The position numbers and the translations under genes are program-made. From Brumicola pallidula DSM 14239 = ACAM 615 (lineage in GTDB: Bacteria > Pseudomonadota > Gammaproteobacteria > Enterobacterales > Alteromonadaceae), in contig NZ_KE386815.1 in NCBI RefSeq assembly GCF_000428905.1, positions 372,816-436,815 on the forward strand: a DNA stretch of 64,000 bases. The letters are read 5' to 3'. The notes below the pieces were generated by a model. The model had not been told where the DNA came from and did not search any database. It saw only the letters and a list, made by a program, of their open reading frames with translations. Numbering within the stretch: the first letter of the stretch is position 1; each line of letters starts with the position of its first letter. Shown here piece after piece: positions 17,159-27,000 of this stretch.

Positions 17159-17344
17159 TGTCTAAATTATATTTTTAAAACTGATTTATCTAAACGATTG
17201 TAATGAGAAAAAATAGTTTAATATATTGAGATATCACATAATTCCCTGTGTTAGGCCGAGTCAAATTTGAACTGCATAGCTTCTTTGGGCCTAAGTAACC
17301 CTCATCTATTGTCGGCTAGAAAAGGTTGAAGAAGAAAAAAGTAC

Positions 17345-17902
17345 CTACTTATCTCTTATTCTCATAATAGTTTGTCTACTGACTTCATATTGTTTTGCTA
17401 TTGCGTAGACACTTTCTCTTCGCTTAATTTTTGCTTTAACCTCTTTTTGTTGCTCGTGAGTTAAAGATGGTTTTCTGCCGAACTTTACTCCTCTAGCGAT
17501 TGCTGACTTTCTACCCTCACCTGTTCTCTGAACGATTAGGTCTCTTTCAAGTTGGGCAAATACACCTATTAAAGATAATTGTGCAGTTGCAAACGGGCTG
17601 CTGTTGGTCGTATCAATCGAACCATCCAAGGTCTTAAAGGTTACCTTCTTATCTGCTAGGCGTTGTATGGTTTCAAGAATCGACTTCAGGCTTCGACCTA
17701 ACCTGTCCAGCTTGGTAACTACAACAGCATCGCCATCTCTCGCATAGTCAACGAGCGCTTGAAGTTGAAGTACATTTTCCTTAGATATTCCTGATTGCTT
17801 GCCATGAAAAATTCTTTCACAACCTGCACCAGTTAACTGCTCAAGTTGATTCGTCAATTCTTGATTTTCTGTAGACACGCGAGCAAACCCTATTAATGCC
17901 AT
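17345..17902 (-). CDS. Serine recombinase of the resolvase/invertase family
   Basis: The 185-residue protein has the complete family layout: catalytic S10 in GFARVSTENQ, the R-rich KLDRLGRS block (residues 64-71), the GVFAQLERDLIVQRT motif (about 113-127), and a C-terminal helix-turn-helix (ESVYAIAKQYEVSRQTIMRIR, about 163-183). It would cut and rejoin DNA at paired res-like sites. No transposase or invertible segment lies next to it. Inverted TGTACTAA motifs just upstream of the gene (17951-17988) are candidates for its own site. Confidence 0.9.
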   Translation of the reverse strand: MALIGFARVSTENQELTNQLEQLTGAGCERIFHGKQSGISKENVLQLQALVDYARDGDAVVVTKLDRLGRSLKSILETIQRLADKKVTFKTLDGSIDTTNSSPFATAQLSLIGVFAQLERDLIVQRTGEGRKSAIARGVKFGRKPSLTHEQQKEVKAKIKRRESVYAIAKQYEVSRQTIMRIRDK

Positions 17903-17950
17903 CTCTATTACCTATGTCCGAAAGTTAAAAGTTTAGTACACGGCAAAAAC

Positions 17951-17988
17951 ACATGTACTAAATATTGCTATTTAATATTAGTACATGT
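17951..17988. promoter_or_regulatory. Inverted repeat upstream of the resolvase gene, candidate recombination site or operator
   Basis: ACATGTACTAA (17951-17961) faces TTAGTACATGT (17978-17988) across 16 bases. A related half-site, TTAGTACA, lies at 17932-17939, and GATGTACTA occurs at 18183-18191, just before the next gene. Such clusters fit a res site with several resolvase-binding subsites. Confidence 0.55.
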
Positions 17989-18223
17989 ACGTAATAATCA
18001 TAATATATTCGGACGCAGTAATCGTAAGTTTGTTTTCGAGATTATATCTATTTGAGTTCTAAGCATCCTGAGAACTGGGTTATTAGCTAATACTCATACT
18101 CATTAGTTACAAACTGACTGATAGGTGAATTTATTGGTCAAAACGATTTACAACTTATTAATTTAGATATTTATTTGAGCAGATGTACTAGAGTTACTAA
18201 ATATTTAAATCTCAGGAGAGGCA

Positions 18224-19183
18224 ATGAGTATTATTCAAAACGCAATCGATTCAATCCAGATTGGGGTTGAAGATTTTGAAAGTGATGACGATAGGCGCAG
18301 TGTTTCTGCCGTGAGAAACATTACGGCTGGTATTTTATTACTGTACAAGGAAAAGCTTTGTCAATTGTCCCCAGATGATAATAAAGAGTTACTCATAAAG
18401 CAGCATATCAGGCCAGTAAAGATTGGAGACGGTAAAATAGGTTTTGAGGGTAAAGGTAACAAAACGGTTGATGTTATTTCTATAAAGGAAAGATTTAAAA
18501 GTTTGAACATTACAGTAGTCTGGAACCGATTCGACGAAATTAGCAACTTAAGAAACGACTTGGAACATTACTATACATCCAAATCGCCTGATGCTGTTCG
18601 TGAAATCGTCACGAAGTCATTTTTATTGATTAGAGATTTTTTATCAGAGCATTTAGAACTCGACCCTCAAGAAACTCTCGGTAATGATTGTTGGACAACA
18701 CTACTTAAAGTGAGTGATGTTTACCTTGCGGAAGAGAAAGCTTGCAAAGCGACTATTGATGCAGTTGACTGGAAGTATGATTCGGTTGAATCAGCTTTGG
18801 AGTACCTTCGCTCCAATCAATGCCACTCTTCGCTCATACAAGCGCCATATCAAGAGGATCTTTATCCAACTATCGATCTACGTTGCAAGTCTTGTGGTCA
18901 TGATTTTTGCTTTGATGACGCACTTGAACAATGTATCTATGATTCTTTTGCTTCTGGGGCAATTAGAAATGCAATGGATGGAGGCTACTCACCTTTTGAT
19001 ACATGTAATGAGTGTCGAAAAAGGACTTTTATTCATGCAGACGCTTACTGTGTAGCATGCGGCTATGAAATGGAGTACATCAGCTGTGAGAATTGTGAAG
19101 AATCATTAACTCTTGATGACCAATGTAATGAAGGGAAGTGCAGTTCCTGTCAGTATGAATGGGAAAAAATCATGGCAGAATGA
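18224..19183 (+). CDS. HEPN-like protein with C-terminal zinc ribbons
   Basis: ATG follows AGGAGAGGC. The first ~150 residues are helical with VRNITAGILLLYKEKL and NLRNDLEHYY, in which R110 and H115 form an Rx4H HEPN motif. The C-terminal third (about 220-315) carries at least four cysteine pairs: CKSCGHDFC, CNECRKR, CVACGYEMEYISCENC and CSSCQYEW, likely two or more zinc ribbons. This two-part layout occurs in widespread unannotated bacterial proteins; RNA binding or cleavage is inferred. It stands alone beside the resolvase gene. Confidence 0.65.
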   Translation: MSIIQNAIDSIQIGVEDFESDDDRRSVSAVRNITAGILLLYKEKLCQLSPDDNKELLIKQHIRPVKIGDGKIGFEGKGNKTVDVISIKERFKSLNITVVWNRFDEISNLRNDLEHYYTSKSPDAVREIVTKSFLLIRDFLSEHLELDPQETLGNDCWTTLLKVSDVYLAEEKACKATIDAVDWKYDSVESALEYLRSNQCHSSLIQAPYQEDLYPTIDLRCKSCGHDFCFDDALEQCIYDSFASGAIRNAMDGGYSPFDTCNECRKRTFIHADAYCVACGYEMEYISCENCEESLTLDDQCNEGKCSSCQYEWEKIMAE

Positions 19184-19384
19184 GCTAATAAAGTCTGGGA
19201 AGTTCAGTCATTGGATACTATAGTGGCAGGCGATGAGGGTTTCAGACCTTTAGATACATCGATTCAATTTACTGTTAAGGTTCTGGTAGGGATTAATTTA
19301 GCCCAAATGAAGTCCATATTTTATTTGCCATCACATTATAGAACGCAAGCGGATAGGCTTATTGCATGAAAGGAAGGAATCGTT

Positions 19385-19858
19385 GTGAAAAAAGCTGTGT
19401 TAGGTTTATTAGGAATATTTTTTTTATTAAGCGGTAAAGTAACTTTGGCACAGAACACTGTCGAAGAGTTAGCAGAACAATTTTCAACTCTAAGCCTCTA
19501 CAATAGTCTGTTCTCATTAGCCGCTGGCAATAAAGAGGAAAAGCAGACTATTATAAATATTGTATCGATACTCAAACATAAGTCAGAAACTTTGAATCGT
19601 TATGCCCCCCCTCAGTTAAGAGAAACATGTAATGCATATTTGGATTACAAAGACATCAAAAAGGAAGCCCTTACGTGGTTTATTGAGGGTTATGTAGCAG
19701 GCTTAGATCGTGCATATCTAGGAGACTTAAAAGAAGTTGTACAGTCTGATTTTTCTATTTTTTTGAACACCGTAGACGATGTATGTAGAGAAGATAGAGC
19801 AGAGTTTATTGGCCTTGCAATTCTTAAATCATACATGAGGCTAATACGACAAAATTGA
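19385..19858 (+). CDS. Small exported protein, function unknown
   Basis: GTG start at 19385 follows GGAAGGAATC. The 157-residue product has a signal peptide (KKAVLGLLGIFFLLSGKVTLAQ) and a helical mature part with two cysteines (ETCNAYLD and DDVCREDR) in positions that would allow one disulphide; FIEGYVAGLDRAY resembles periplasmic Rap1a/HdeA-like helical proteins only loosely. No partner gene. Confidence 0.55.
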   Translation: MKKAVLGLLGIFFLLSGKVTLAQNTVEELAEQFSTLSLYNSLFSLAAGNKEEKQTIINIVSILKHKSETLNRYAPPQLRETCNAYLDYKDIKKEALTWFIEGYVAGLDRAYLGDLKEVVQSDFSIFLNTVDDVCREDRAEFIGLAILKSYMRLIRQN

Positions 19859-20270
19859 GCTTATACGGGATTTCCGAGCTCTGAGGCAAACGTGAACATT
19901 TTATCTCCAGTGCCTTACTGCGTGTCATTAGGATCTCAACAGGTAAAAACAAAAATCTAAAGACCTCCGTATTTCTGACCTATTGGTGCAACTCACTGCT
20001 TCCTATTAGCTTCACCCGTATATATTACTTTCAGTTCAATCACGATATCATTGGGCAAAATGGTTTACTACTCATAGATCTTAGATCTTGGTTCGGTTAA
20101 GCAACCTTAGATTATGCCGTCAATACTGATTTTCATAGTCAGAGCATTTCAGTAGGCTTGGCATTTCTAGTTATTCCGACTAGGAGCGCAATATGCTATT
20201 TTAATTATCTATTTAGGGTGTGGTTCAAATAGAGACAAAGCGTTTTCGAATTTGTATTTTGAAAAAAGCT
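19859..20270. other. Gene-free stretch
   Basis: No gene, RNA or repeat recognised. Confidence 0.45.
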
Positions 20271-20560
20271 AATGATTCCCCCGACTACCCTCCCGATTTT
20301 CTAGGCACTATTCATTCAAAAAAAGTTTATTGAGTACAAAACCCCAGTAAATGGTTAAAAGCCTAACTGAGTTTCAGGTCAATATTGATGCACTTCTTGC
20401 AGTATTTTCGTTCCGCATATTTCAGCCCAACGTCAGAAAGGCTAAATGTTCTTTGCAAACAAAACATTTTGCTTGCAAATGACCGGGCTTATTTTATATT
20501 CGTTTCAAGCACTGCTGCTTGGTCTCAATATTTGATTGTACTCAAAAGAAAGTTGGTAGT
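20271..20560. repeat. Interspersed non-coding repeat family, copy D
   Basis: 20275-20400 aligns with 205-340 of copy A (CACTATTCATTC then AAAAAAGTTTATTGAG), and TTCTTTGCAAACAAAACAT (20451 onward) matches the start of the TTGCAAACAAAATAGG block of the other copies. The stretch 20560-21110 after it contains nothing recognisable except very AT-rich sequence near 21005-21080. Confidence 0.55.
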
Positions 20561-21135
20561 AGTTGATTATTTGAGGCTTGGGTTTATCGTGAACTATTAT
20601 TAAAGTGACGATTAACTTTAGCAACTCCTTTAATTTAGACATTGCTGGAACTGTCCAACTTCACTTTAACGACCGAACCCCGTAAGTAGGCGACTGTTCT
20701 ATTCAGCATAATGTGACCATTTACACTAGTCCAGCTTTCGAATAGTGGTATTTAAGTGCTGATTTGAAAATAAGCTTTTTGGCGGCAAACACTATGAAAG
20801 AGTCACCTTAATTAGGAATGGTTAACAAAATTGATATACGGAGACTATTGATCTCAGTTGGGTTTACCTCAAGTGCAAAAAGCCATTTACCACAAGTTAG
20901 TTGTGAGTCGCCGTCGATTTAATAGCAGCAGTTGATGACGACGGTTTTTGACACTTTTTTATAAAAGTATGTGACCTACTTTGCAAAAATAACTTTTCGT
21001 GCGTAAAAAATATAAATTTCATGTTATAAACTATTATAACGATCATAACCATTATAAATTTATAAATAAAAATAATGTATTCTCAATAAACGTGTATTTC
21101 TGAAAAAGTTTTGCGTGCTTTTATCAAACAATCAA

Positions 21136-21277
21136 TGCCACAGATGACAGCGTTGATGTCATCTGTGGCAGAGTTGATGTCATCTGTGGCAGAGTTGATG
21201 TCATCTGTGGCATTGTTGATGTCATCTGTGGCATTGTTGATGTCGTCTGTGGCAGAGTTGATGTCATTAGTAGCATT
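21136..21277. repeat. 21-bp tandem repeat (six units) with inverted first half-unit
   Basis: Six units of the form GTTGATGTCATCTGTGGCAG run from 21152 to 21277; units 1-4 are almost identical, 5 and 6 degenerate. Just before them, TGCCACAGATGAC (21136-21148) is the exact reverse complement of the segment 21158-21170, so the array starts with a 13-bp hairpin. Because 21 is a multiple of three, the array is open in several frames (heptad LMSSVAE on plus, ATDDINS on minus), which does not by itself show it is coding. Confidence 0.75.
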
Positions 21278-21310
21278 GAAGATCCCCCTGCAAAATCCAT
21301 TAGATAAGTA

Positions 21311-22000
21311 ACTAATTTAAATATGAGAGTCGCTAGAAGGATTTTCTAAACAGTTGGATTGATAACAATGTATTTATATACATGAAAGTAAGTAAGTAAT
21401 TAGTGTCAATGGCCAAAAATTTTATTGAGTTTGAGGTTAGTAGCATCATCGCCTAATTTTTTTATAGAATAAAAATAAGATACAGGGTGTTGAATAAACC
21501 ATAGGTGCTTTACTAACAAAACAACTTAGACAGAAGGCTCCGTGGTGGATTTTTGATTACCAGTTTGTAGACAAATTGTGTGTGAAGTAAAAAGCCGACT
21601 TGTAACCTTAAATGTAGCGAGATTCTTAAGACTACTTGCCATTGAATGCAAAAACTTTGAGGTCGGTTTGAAGTAGGAAAAAACAGCAATAGTACAAGTC
21701 CGTATAAGCAAAGTTCCCGCCAATTACGACACTATTTAAACCAGCGATATAGTGTAAATTCGCCGAATCACTTTATTACTTTAATCTTTGTCTAACTAAA
21801 ATTAATAATTAGATTGGCTATGTTTGTATTAACTGTTGTCACTCCACGCCCTCAACTTCACTATAATGATTAAATTTTAATCACGACTGGTAGTCTGACA
21901 GAGAGGGAAATATCTAAACCAGCCTAAATAATGGTCTAGGTATTTCGTCGCCACCCACATGAAAACGGTTTATCCATCCTTTATAAAGCAGCATAAACTG
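21311..22000. other. Gene-free stretch downstream of the restriction operon
   Basis: No convincing gene. A short minus-strand frame (21526-21723) has no ribosome-binding site or recognisable product. Confidence 0.45.
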
Positions 22001-23239
22001 TTACCTTTTTCCGTGCATTCTTAAGGCTATTTTTAGCTTTTCAATTCCGTCCTTGATTTTGGCTTCTTCCTTTGGGCTATCAAGAAATTTATTTGCCTCA
22101 TCGATGTTCTTAAAATCATCCATAGATTTCACATAAAACAGCATCAATCTATAAAAATAGAATTGAAGTTGAAATGCATAGTTCTTAGCGTTTTGGTTCT
22201 CTAAACCAGAATGAATGTTTGAATTTCGATAATCTCTTATGTGCTCTAAAGTCTGAGCATGGTAGGGGTGATCTTCAAATAAAAATGACACTCTACGAGG
22301 GATTGCACCACAATTACTTTGACCTCTTGCTAAAATCGATTCTAAAGTAGCCCAGAGCTTAATAACCGCAGTGTTATGGTCTTTTTCATCAAGCGCCCGA
22401 ACATATCTTACTACTGCTTCCGTTAACATTTTCTTGTCACAATGTTCTTCAATCTGTTTTTTAAAGAAATTAATGTTTTTAAGAAGAACGTTGGCTTCTT
22501 TGATTTTAGAAAGATTTGCTGGTGTAAAGTTTGGTTCGAACCAATACATTTTTTTCAGACCCGTTTTACCGTTTTCTTCGTGCAATGTATGGAATTTCCC
22601 GAGTCTTATGGTATTTATTGGTTTATATGAATTACCAATTAGCTCCATTTGTGGATTGGAAAAAAAGCATAACAGCGCCCTCCAAAGGTCTAAGTCCTCA
22701 AGGGCTTGTTTAATTGCCCCGTATGGTGATTTTGACTTGCAGTAAATTACAACTTTTAAGTAATGTTTATCCGATACACTATATTCTGATAATTCGTCGG
22801 CTCGTGATAACAAACCGTTTCTTTCTGTCTGATATTTTTGAGGGAAATCACTCACAATATGAATTTCACTACTACCAACTTTGAATCTTTTTTGCGGATA
22901 TGACGAAGGCAATGAAAGTGAGGTTAACACTCTGTAATTTTTAATTTTTGTGGTTAACTGCTCTTTTGCTAAGCTATTGAGGTTTTCCAGTACAGTATTG
23001 GCGGTAAGACCCTCCTTTGCCGCTTGAGTGACTGCTTTTGATATGAGCGAAGGTAGATATAAGTCTCGTGATGCTTTTTTAGTTTCAACCATGTTTTCCA
23101 ATGAAACCTTGATTTCATGATAGTCCAAGCCGATGAATGACACTTTCCCATCTGCTGTTACTTGAACTATTTTTGCTAACTTATCTAACATAACCTGAGG
23201 CTTAAGGTTCTTTTTCCAAGTGTAAATAGCTTTACCCAT
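22001..23239 (-). CDS. HEPN (Apea-like) domain protein closing the restriction operon
   Basis: The 412-residue product shares order and spacing of conserved blocks with the protein at 7821-9053: RYVRALDEKDHNTAVIKLWA, then YRNSNIHSGL with R338 and H343 (Rx4H, Asn next to Arg), and 69 residues after the histidine. The N-terminal half differs more between the two. The gene starts 5 bp after the YgjP-type peptidase gene and is probably co-transcribed with hsdR. By family knowledge a HEPN protein here could be an RNase toxin acting as a second line of defence if restriction fails; this is inference. Confidence 0.65.
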   Translation of the reverse strand: MGKAIYTWKKNLKPQVMLDKLAKIVQVTADGKVSFIGLDYHEIKVSLENMVETKKASRDLYLPSLISKAVTQAAKEGLTANTVLENLNSLAKEQLTTKIKNYRVLTSLSLPSSYPQKRFKVGSSEIHIVSDFPQKYQTERNGLLSRADELSEYSVSDKHYLKVVIYCKSKSPYGAIKQALEDLDLWRALLCFFSNPQMELIGNSYKPINTIRLGKFHTLHEENGKTGLKKMYWFEPNFTPANLSKIKEANVLLKNINFFKKQIEEHCDKKMLTEAVVRYVRALDEKDHNTAVIKLWATLESILARGQSNCGAIPRRVSFLFEDHPYHAQTLEHIRDYRNSNIHSGLENQNAKNYAFQLQFYFYRLMLFYVKSMDDFKNIDEANKFLDSPKEEAKIKDGIEKLKIALRMHGKR

Positions 23240-23244
23240 GATTA

Positions 23245-24078
23245 TTACTCATTCAAATACATCTCCGCCATATCATCTAATTTAGATTTCACTTCTTTCC
23301 AGTTCGGCATGATTTGGGTAAGTAAACGCCAGAATTTTTCGCTGTGGTTATGTTCGGCAATGTGACAAAGCTCATGCAGTATGACGTAATCAATAAACTC
23401 TTTAGGTGCTTTGACTAAGTGCGGGTTGAGCATTAAGTTACCTTTGATAGAGCAGCTTCCCCACTGCTTTTTCATCGCCATGACGCGAAATGATGGGATA
23501 CCCTTTACCCACGTTGCTTTAGGTAGCAATTGTGCGAGTCGCTCATGGAAAACAATTTTAGCTTTGTGCTGATACCACTTATCAATAAGCGGTTTAACTT
23601 TCGCTATCCTATCTTCAGGACCGTGGCTTAATTCATGTTTGAGCGTCACATTTAATCTGCCACGGCTTAGCTTTACATTCGTGACGTGCTCATTATCAAC
23701 AAGTACTTTTAAAACATAGCGTTTGCCTAAGTAAAATTGAGTTTCACCACTAACGTAACGTTTCGGAAGCACCGTATCTTTTTGTTTTGCAAATTCTTCA
23801 ATGTGTTGACAAATCCACCTCGCACGCTTTGATACGGCTTCATGGATGGCGTCCTGTGTTGCATTAAAAGGCGCAGACGCCACTACGCGTTGATCTGGGT
23901 GTACTTTAATCACGATTTTACGGGGGCTTTTTTTTGCTGCATCAGTAGACAGAGAACTGCGGATCACTTCGTAATGGATCGTGTCATTTCCATAAATAAA
24001 AACACCACGCTCAGCGGTGGCATTTTTGCCTTCTTGAGTAAATATCTCAGCAGCAACCGACAAATTTGTCACTCCCAT
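23245..24078 (-). CDS. YgjP-type zinc metallopeptidase (M48/DUF45 family) linked to hsdR
   Basis: The 277-residue product has the family signature in the right order: KKQWGSCSIKGNLMLNPHLVKAP (about residues 208-230), then the zinc-binding HELCHIAEHNH (about 241-251) with the HExxH-like HELCH and a third histidine, then FWRLL. The first 100 residues include NDTIHYEVIRS and an arginine-rich HPDQRVVASAPF block seen in the family. The ATG overlaps the hsdR stop (TAATG at 24080-24076), so translation is coupled. Genes of this family commonly follow hsdR in type I loci; the substrate is unknown, and proteolytic control of HsdR is a reasonable inference. Confidence 0.85.
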   Translation of the reverse strand: MGVTNLSVAAEIFTQEGKNATAERGVFIYGNDTIHYEVIRSSLSTDAAKKSPRKIVIKVHPDQRVVASAPFNATQDAIHEAVSKRARWICQHIEEFAKQKDTVLPKRYVSGETQFYLGKRYVLKVLVDNEHVTNVKLSRGRLNVTLKHELSHGPEDRIAKVKPLIDKWYQHKAKIVFHERLAQLLPKATWVKGIPSFRVMAMKKQWGSCSIKGNLMLNPHLVKAPKEFIDYVILHELCHIAEHNHSEKFWRLLTQIMPNWKEVKSKLDDMAEMYLNE

Positions 24079-27000
24079 TACCCCCTCGCTAAGCCAAGCC
24101 GGGTGATTTTAAGCACGGCTTCAATCAGTTTCTGTGCGTTATCTAGCCCCAAAGCGCCAAATAACATGGGTAGCAATTTCATACTGATCGCATTTTCAAT
24201 TTCAGCGGGGTTAATCGAATATTCGGCTACCGCGTTATGCACCACCTCATCAATGCTAAAGGCGAGGACAACCAGCTTGTCATTATCTAACGATTTGTCA
24301 GTAAGCAGTTCAGGCCCGAACAAGTGCTTAAATAAACCAAAATAGGCTTGGGCATGCTTGTTCAGCTTGCCGGACGCATCAACAAAGTCATTCGGCACAT
24401 CAGCCACTTTGCGCTCTTTCACTTCTTGTTCAAAATCAGCAAACAGAATGTATTGCTTAACTGGGGCATCAAACATGGCTCTAGCGTCTTCAATGGCTTT
24501 CTTCAATAATTTAGAAAAATACTCTTGTGCATAAGGATCATCCGCTAAGTCTTGCGCAATCATTTTAGTGATGCGGCCGGTTATTTTATCGGTTTGATTG
24601 CGTGCTTCGTCATCGCTTATATCTTGGGGTTTAACGTCTTTACCTAAGTTACCAACCAAATAAGCGCCATCTGGCTCTTTTATTTCAATACCGGCAATGT
24701 GTTTGTCTAACAAACTGCGAATATCTTCCGCATATTCATCGTAGTTGATGGTCTCGTTGGCATCCTCGCGTACTTGTTTACGTAAATCGACAAAGGCTTT
24801 TAAGTCTCGCTTATACAAGTCTCGTTTCTTATCAAGTGACTTATCTTCAAAGTAGGTAGCGGATTGCAGAGCGACTTTCATACAGTTTGAAAAGGCAGTA
24901 AGGGCTGCATAAAAATCCTCACGCTTTTTAAGGTTGGTATCAGCAAGCTTTCCTTCAACTTCATGCACCTTAGGCGTTAAAGCTTGGCGAAGCGCTGGAC
25001 CATCTTGTTTATTTTTAACTCCCTCAAAAGTAGCCCAGAGATCACTGTGTAAACCCGGTAATTTTTTGTATTCCGTATCCATGCGCTTATACAAACCTTT
25101 AAGATCATCAACATCAAAGCCACCTTGAGTGCGCTGCGCCAAGTCTTGATATTTCTCAATGGTGGTATCGAGTTCTTTTAATATGCCTCTGTAATCAATT
25201 AAGTAACCAAACTGCTTTTTACTGTGCAAACGGTTTACACGCGCAATCGCTTGTATCAGGTTGTGCTCTTTCAAAGGCTTGTCGATATATAACACGGTGT
25301 TTTTAGGCTCATCAAAGCCCGTCAAGAGCTTATCTACCACTATCATGATATCTGGGCCATCATCACGGCTAAAGTCTTCAATGATGGCTTTGGTATAGGC
25401 TTTCTCATCGCCTCCGTAGGTTTGTGCCACATTGCCTTTCCACCAATTTTGGACGATGTCTTTGCTTTCTTGGTCGACAACGTCATGACCTTCCCGTGTA
25501 TCGGGAGGTGACATCGCCACAACTGACGTCACCTTACCAATCTTATCTAACGCTTTTTTATAGCGAATAGCAGAGGCCTTAGAATCACAGGCTAACTGGC
25601 CTCGTAGCCTTTGCTGTTTGAAATTCTGGAAGTGATCAGAAATATCATGGGCAATCAATTCTATACGACCTTCGGTTTGGTATATTTGACCTTTTTGAGA
25701 GAACTTTCTTTTTAAATCGGATTTCTGCTTGTCGCTAAGCTTTTCGGTCATACGCTCAAACCACGCATCTATGGCTTTGTCATTCACGTTCAACTCTGGA
25801 ATACGCTCTTCATACAGCAGCGGTGTGACGGTTTTATCTTCAACGGCCTGTTGCATAGTGTAGGAATGGATAATTTTACCGAATTTGTTTTCGGTCTTAT
25901 CGTCTTTTAACAAGGGTGTGCCTGTGAATGCGATGAAGGCGGCCTTGGGCAGTGTTTGCAACATTCGCACATTGTTTTCACCGTTTTGACTACGGTGTCC
26001 TTCATCTACCAATACAATAATATTGGGACTGTCGTTAAAACAGGCTTCCTGCTTAATAGCAGAGCCAAATTTGTTAATAATTGAAAAGATAACTCGCTCG
26101 TTACCTTTGCCAATCTGCTGGGCCAAACGCTTACCTGAGGTGGCCATCGCATCTTTTTTGTCTCTGTCGGTGAGTACACCACCAGAGGCAAAGGTTCGGC
26201 TCAGTTGGTCTTCTAAATCCACTCGGTCGGTGACTATTATTACGCGGCACTGAGCAAGCGCTTCAAGCCAAATTAAGGCTTTGGATAAGAACACCATCGT
26301 GAACGACTTGCCACTGCCCGTGGTGTGCCAAATGACACCACCTTCACGTGCACCCGCCGCATCAAAACTATTAATGCGCTCAACTAAGGCCTTAATGCCG
26401 AATACTTGTTGATAACGGGCGACTATTTTACCTACTTTTTTATCAAACAAAGTAAATAGGCGTGTCATCTCTAATAAACGCTCAGGTCTAAGTAAGCTCA
26501 CAATGAGCCTGTCTTGGTCGGTAACTGTCAAATCACCCGCAGCAAGCAGTGATAGATAGTCATCTTTGGCGTAAGCGGGTCGATGGTTAAATAAAGCGTT
26601 GCGTTGTTTATCGTTTAGCTTATGGTTTTTTAAGCGAACAAACTCCGCTTCAGGAATGAGCTCTTCTTTCCATTTAGCCCAAAACGTTTCCGGTGTGCCG
26701 CAAGTAGCATATAAACCCTCGTGCCCATTGACTGCTAGCAGCAACTGGCTATAAGCGTATAGGTGCGGGATTTCAGCCTGACCTTGATTGCGAATATGCT
26801 GTGAAACAGCCTCAAAGTTGGTAGATTTGCCTTCTTTATTCGAATCCGGGCGTTTCGCCTCAATGACCACCAACGGCAAGCCGTTCGCGAAACAAACAAT
26901 ATCGGGAATACGGTTGCCAGTGCCCTCGGCATTTTGAACCACGAATTCTTCGGTAAAATGGAACTGGTTATTGTCAATGTTATGCCAATCAATTAAGGCA

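Noticed and set aside
21111-21311. 66-residue frame across the 21-bp tandem repeat
   Set aside because: A repeat whose unit is a multiple of three is open in several frames by construction. No ribosome-binding site and no non-repeat domain support it.
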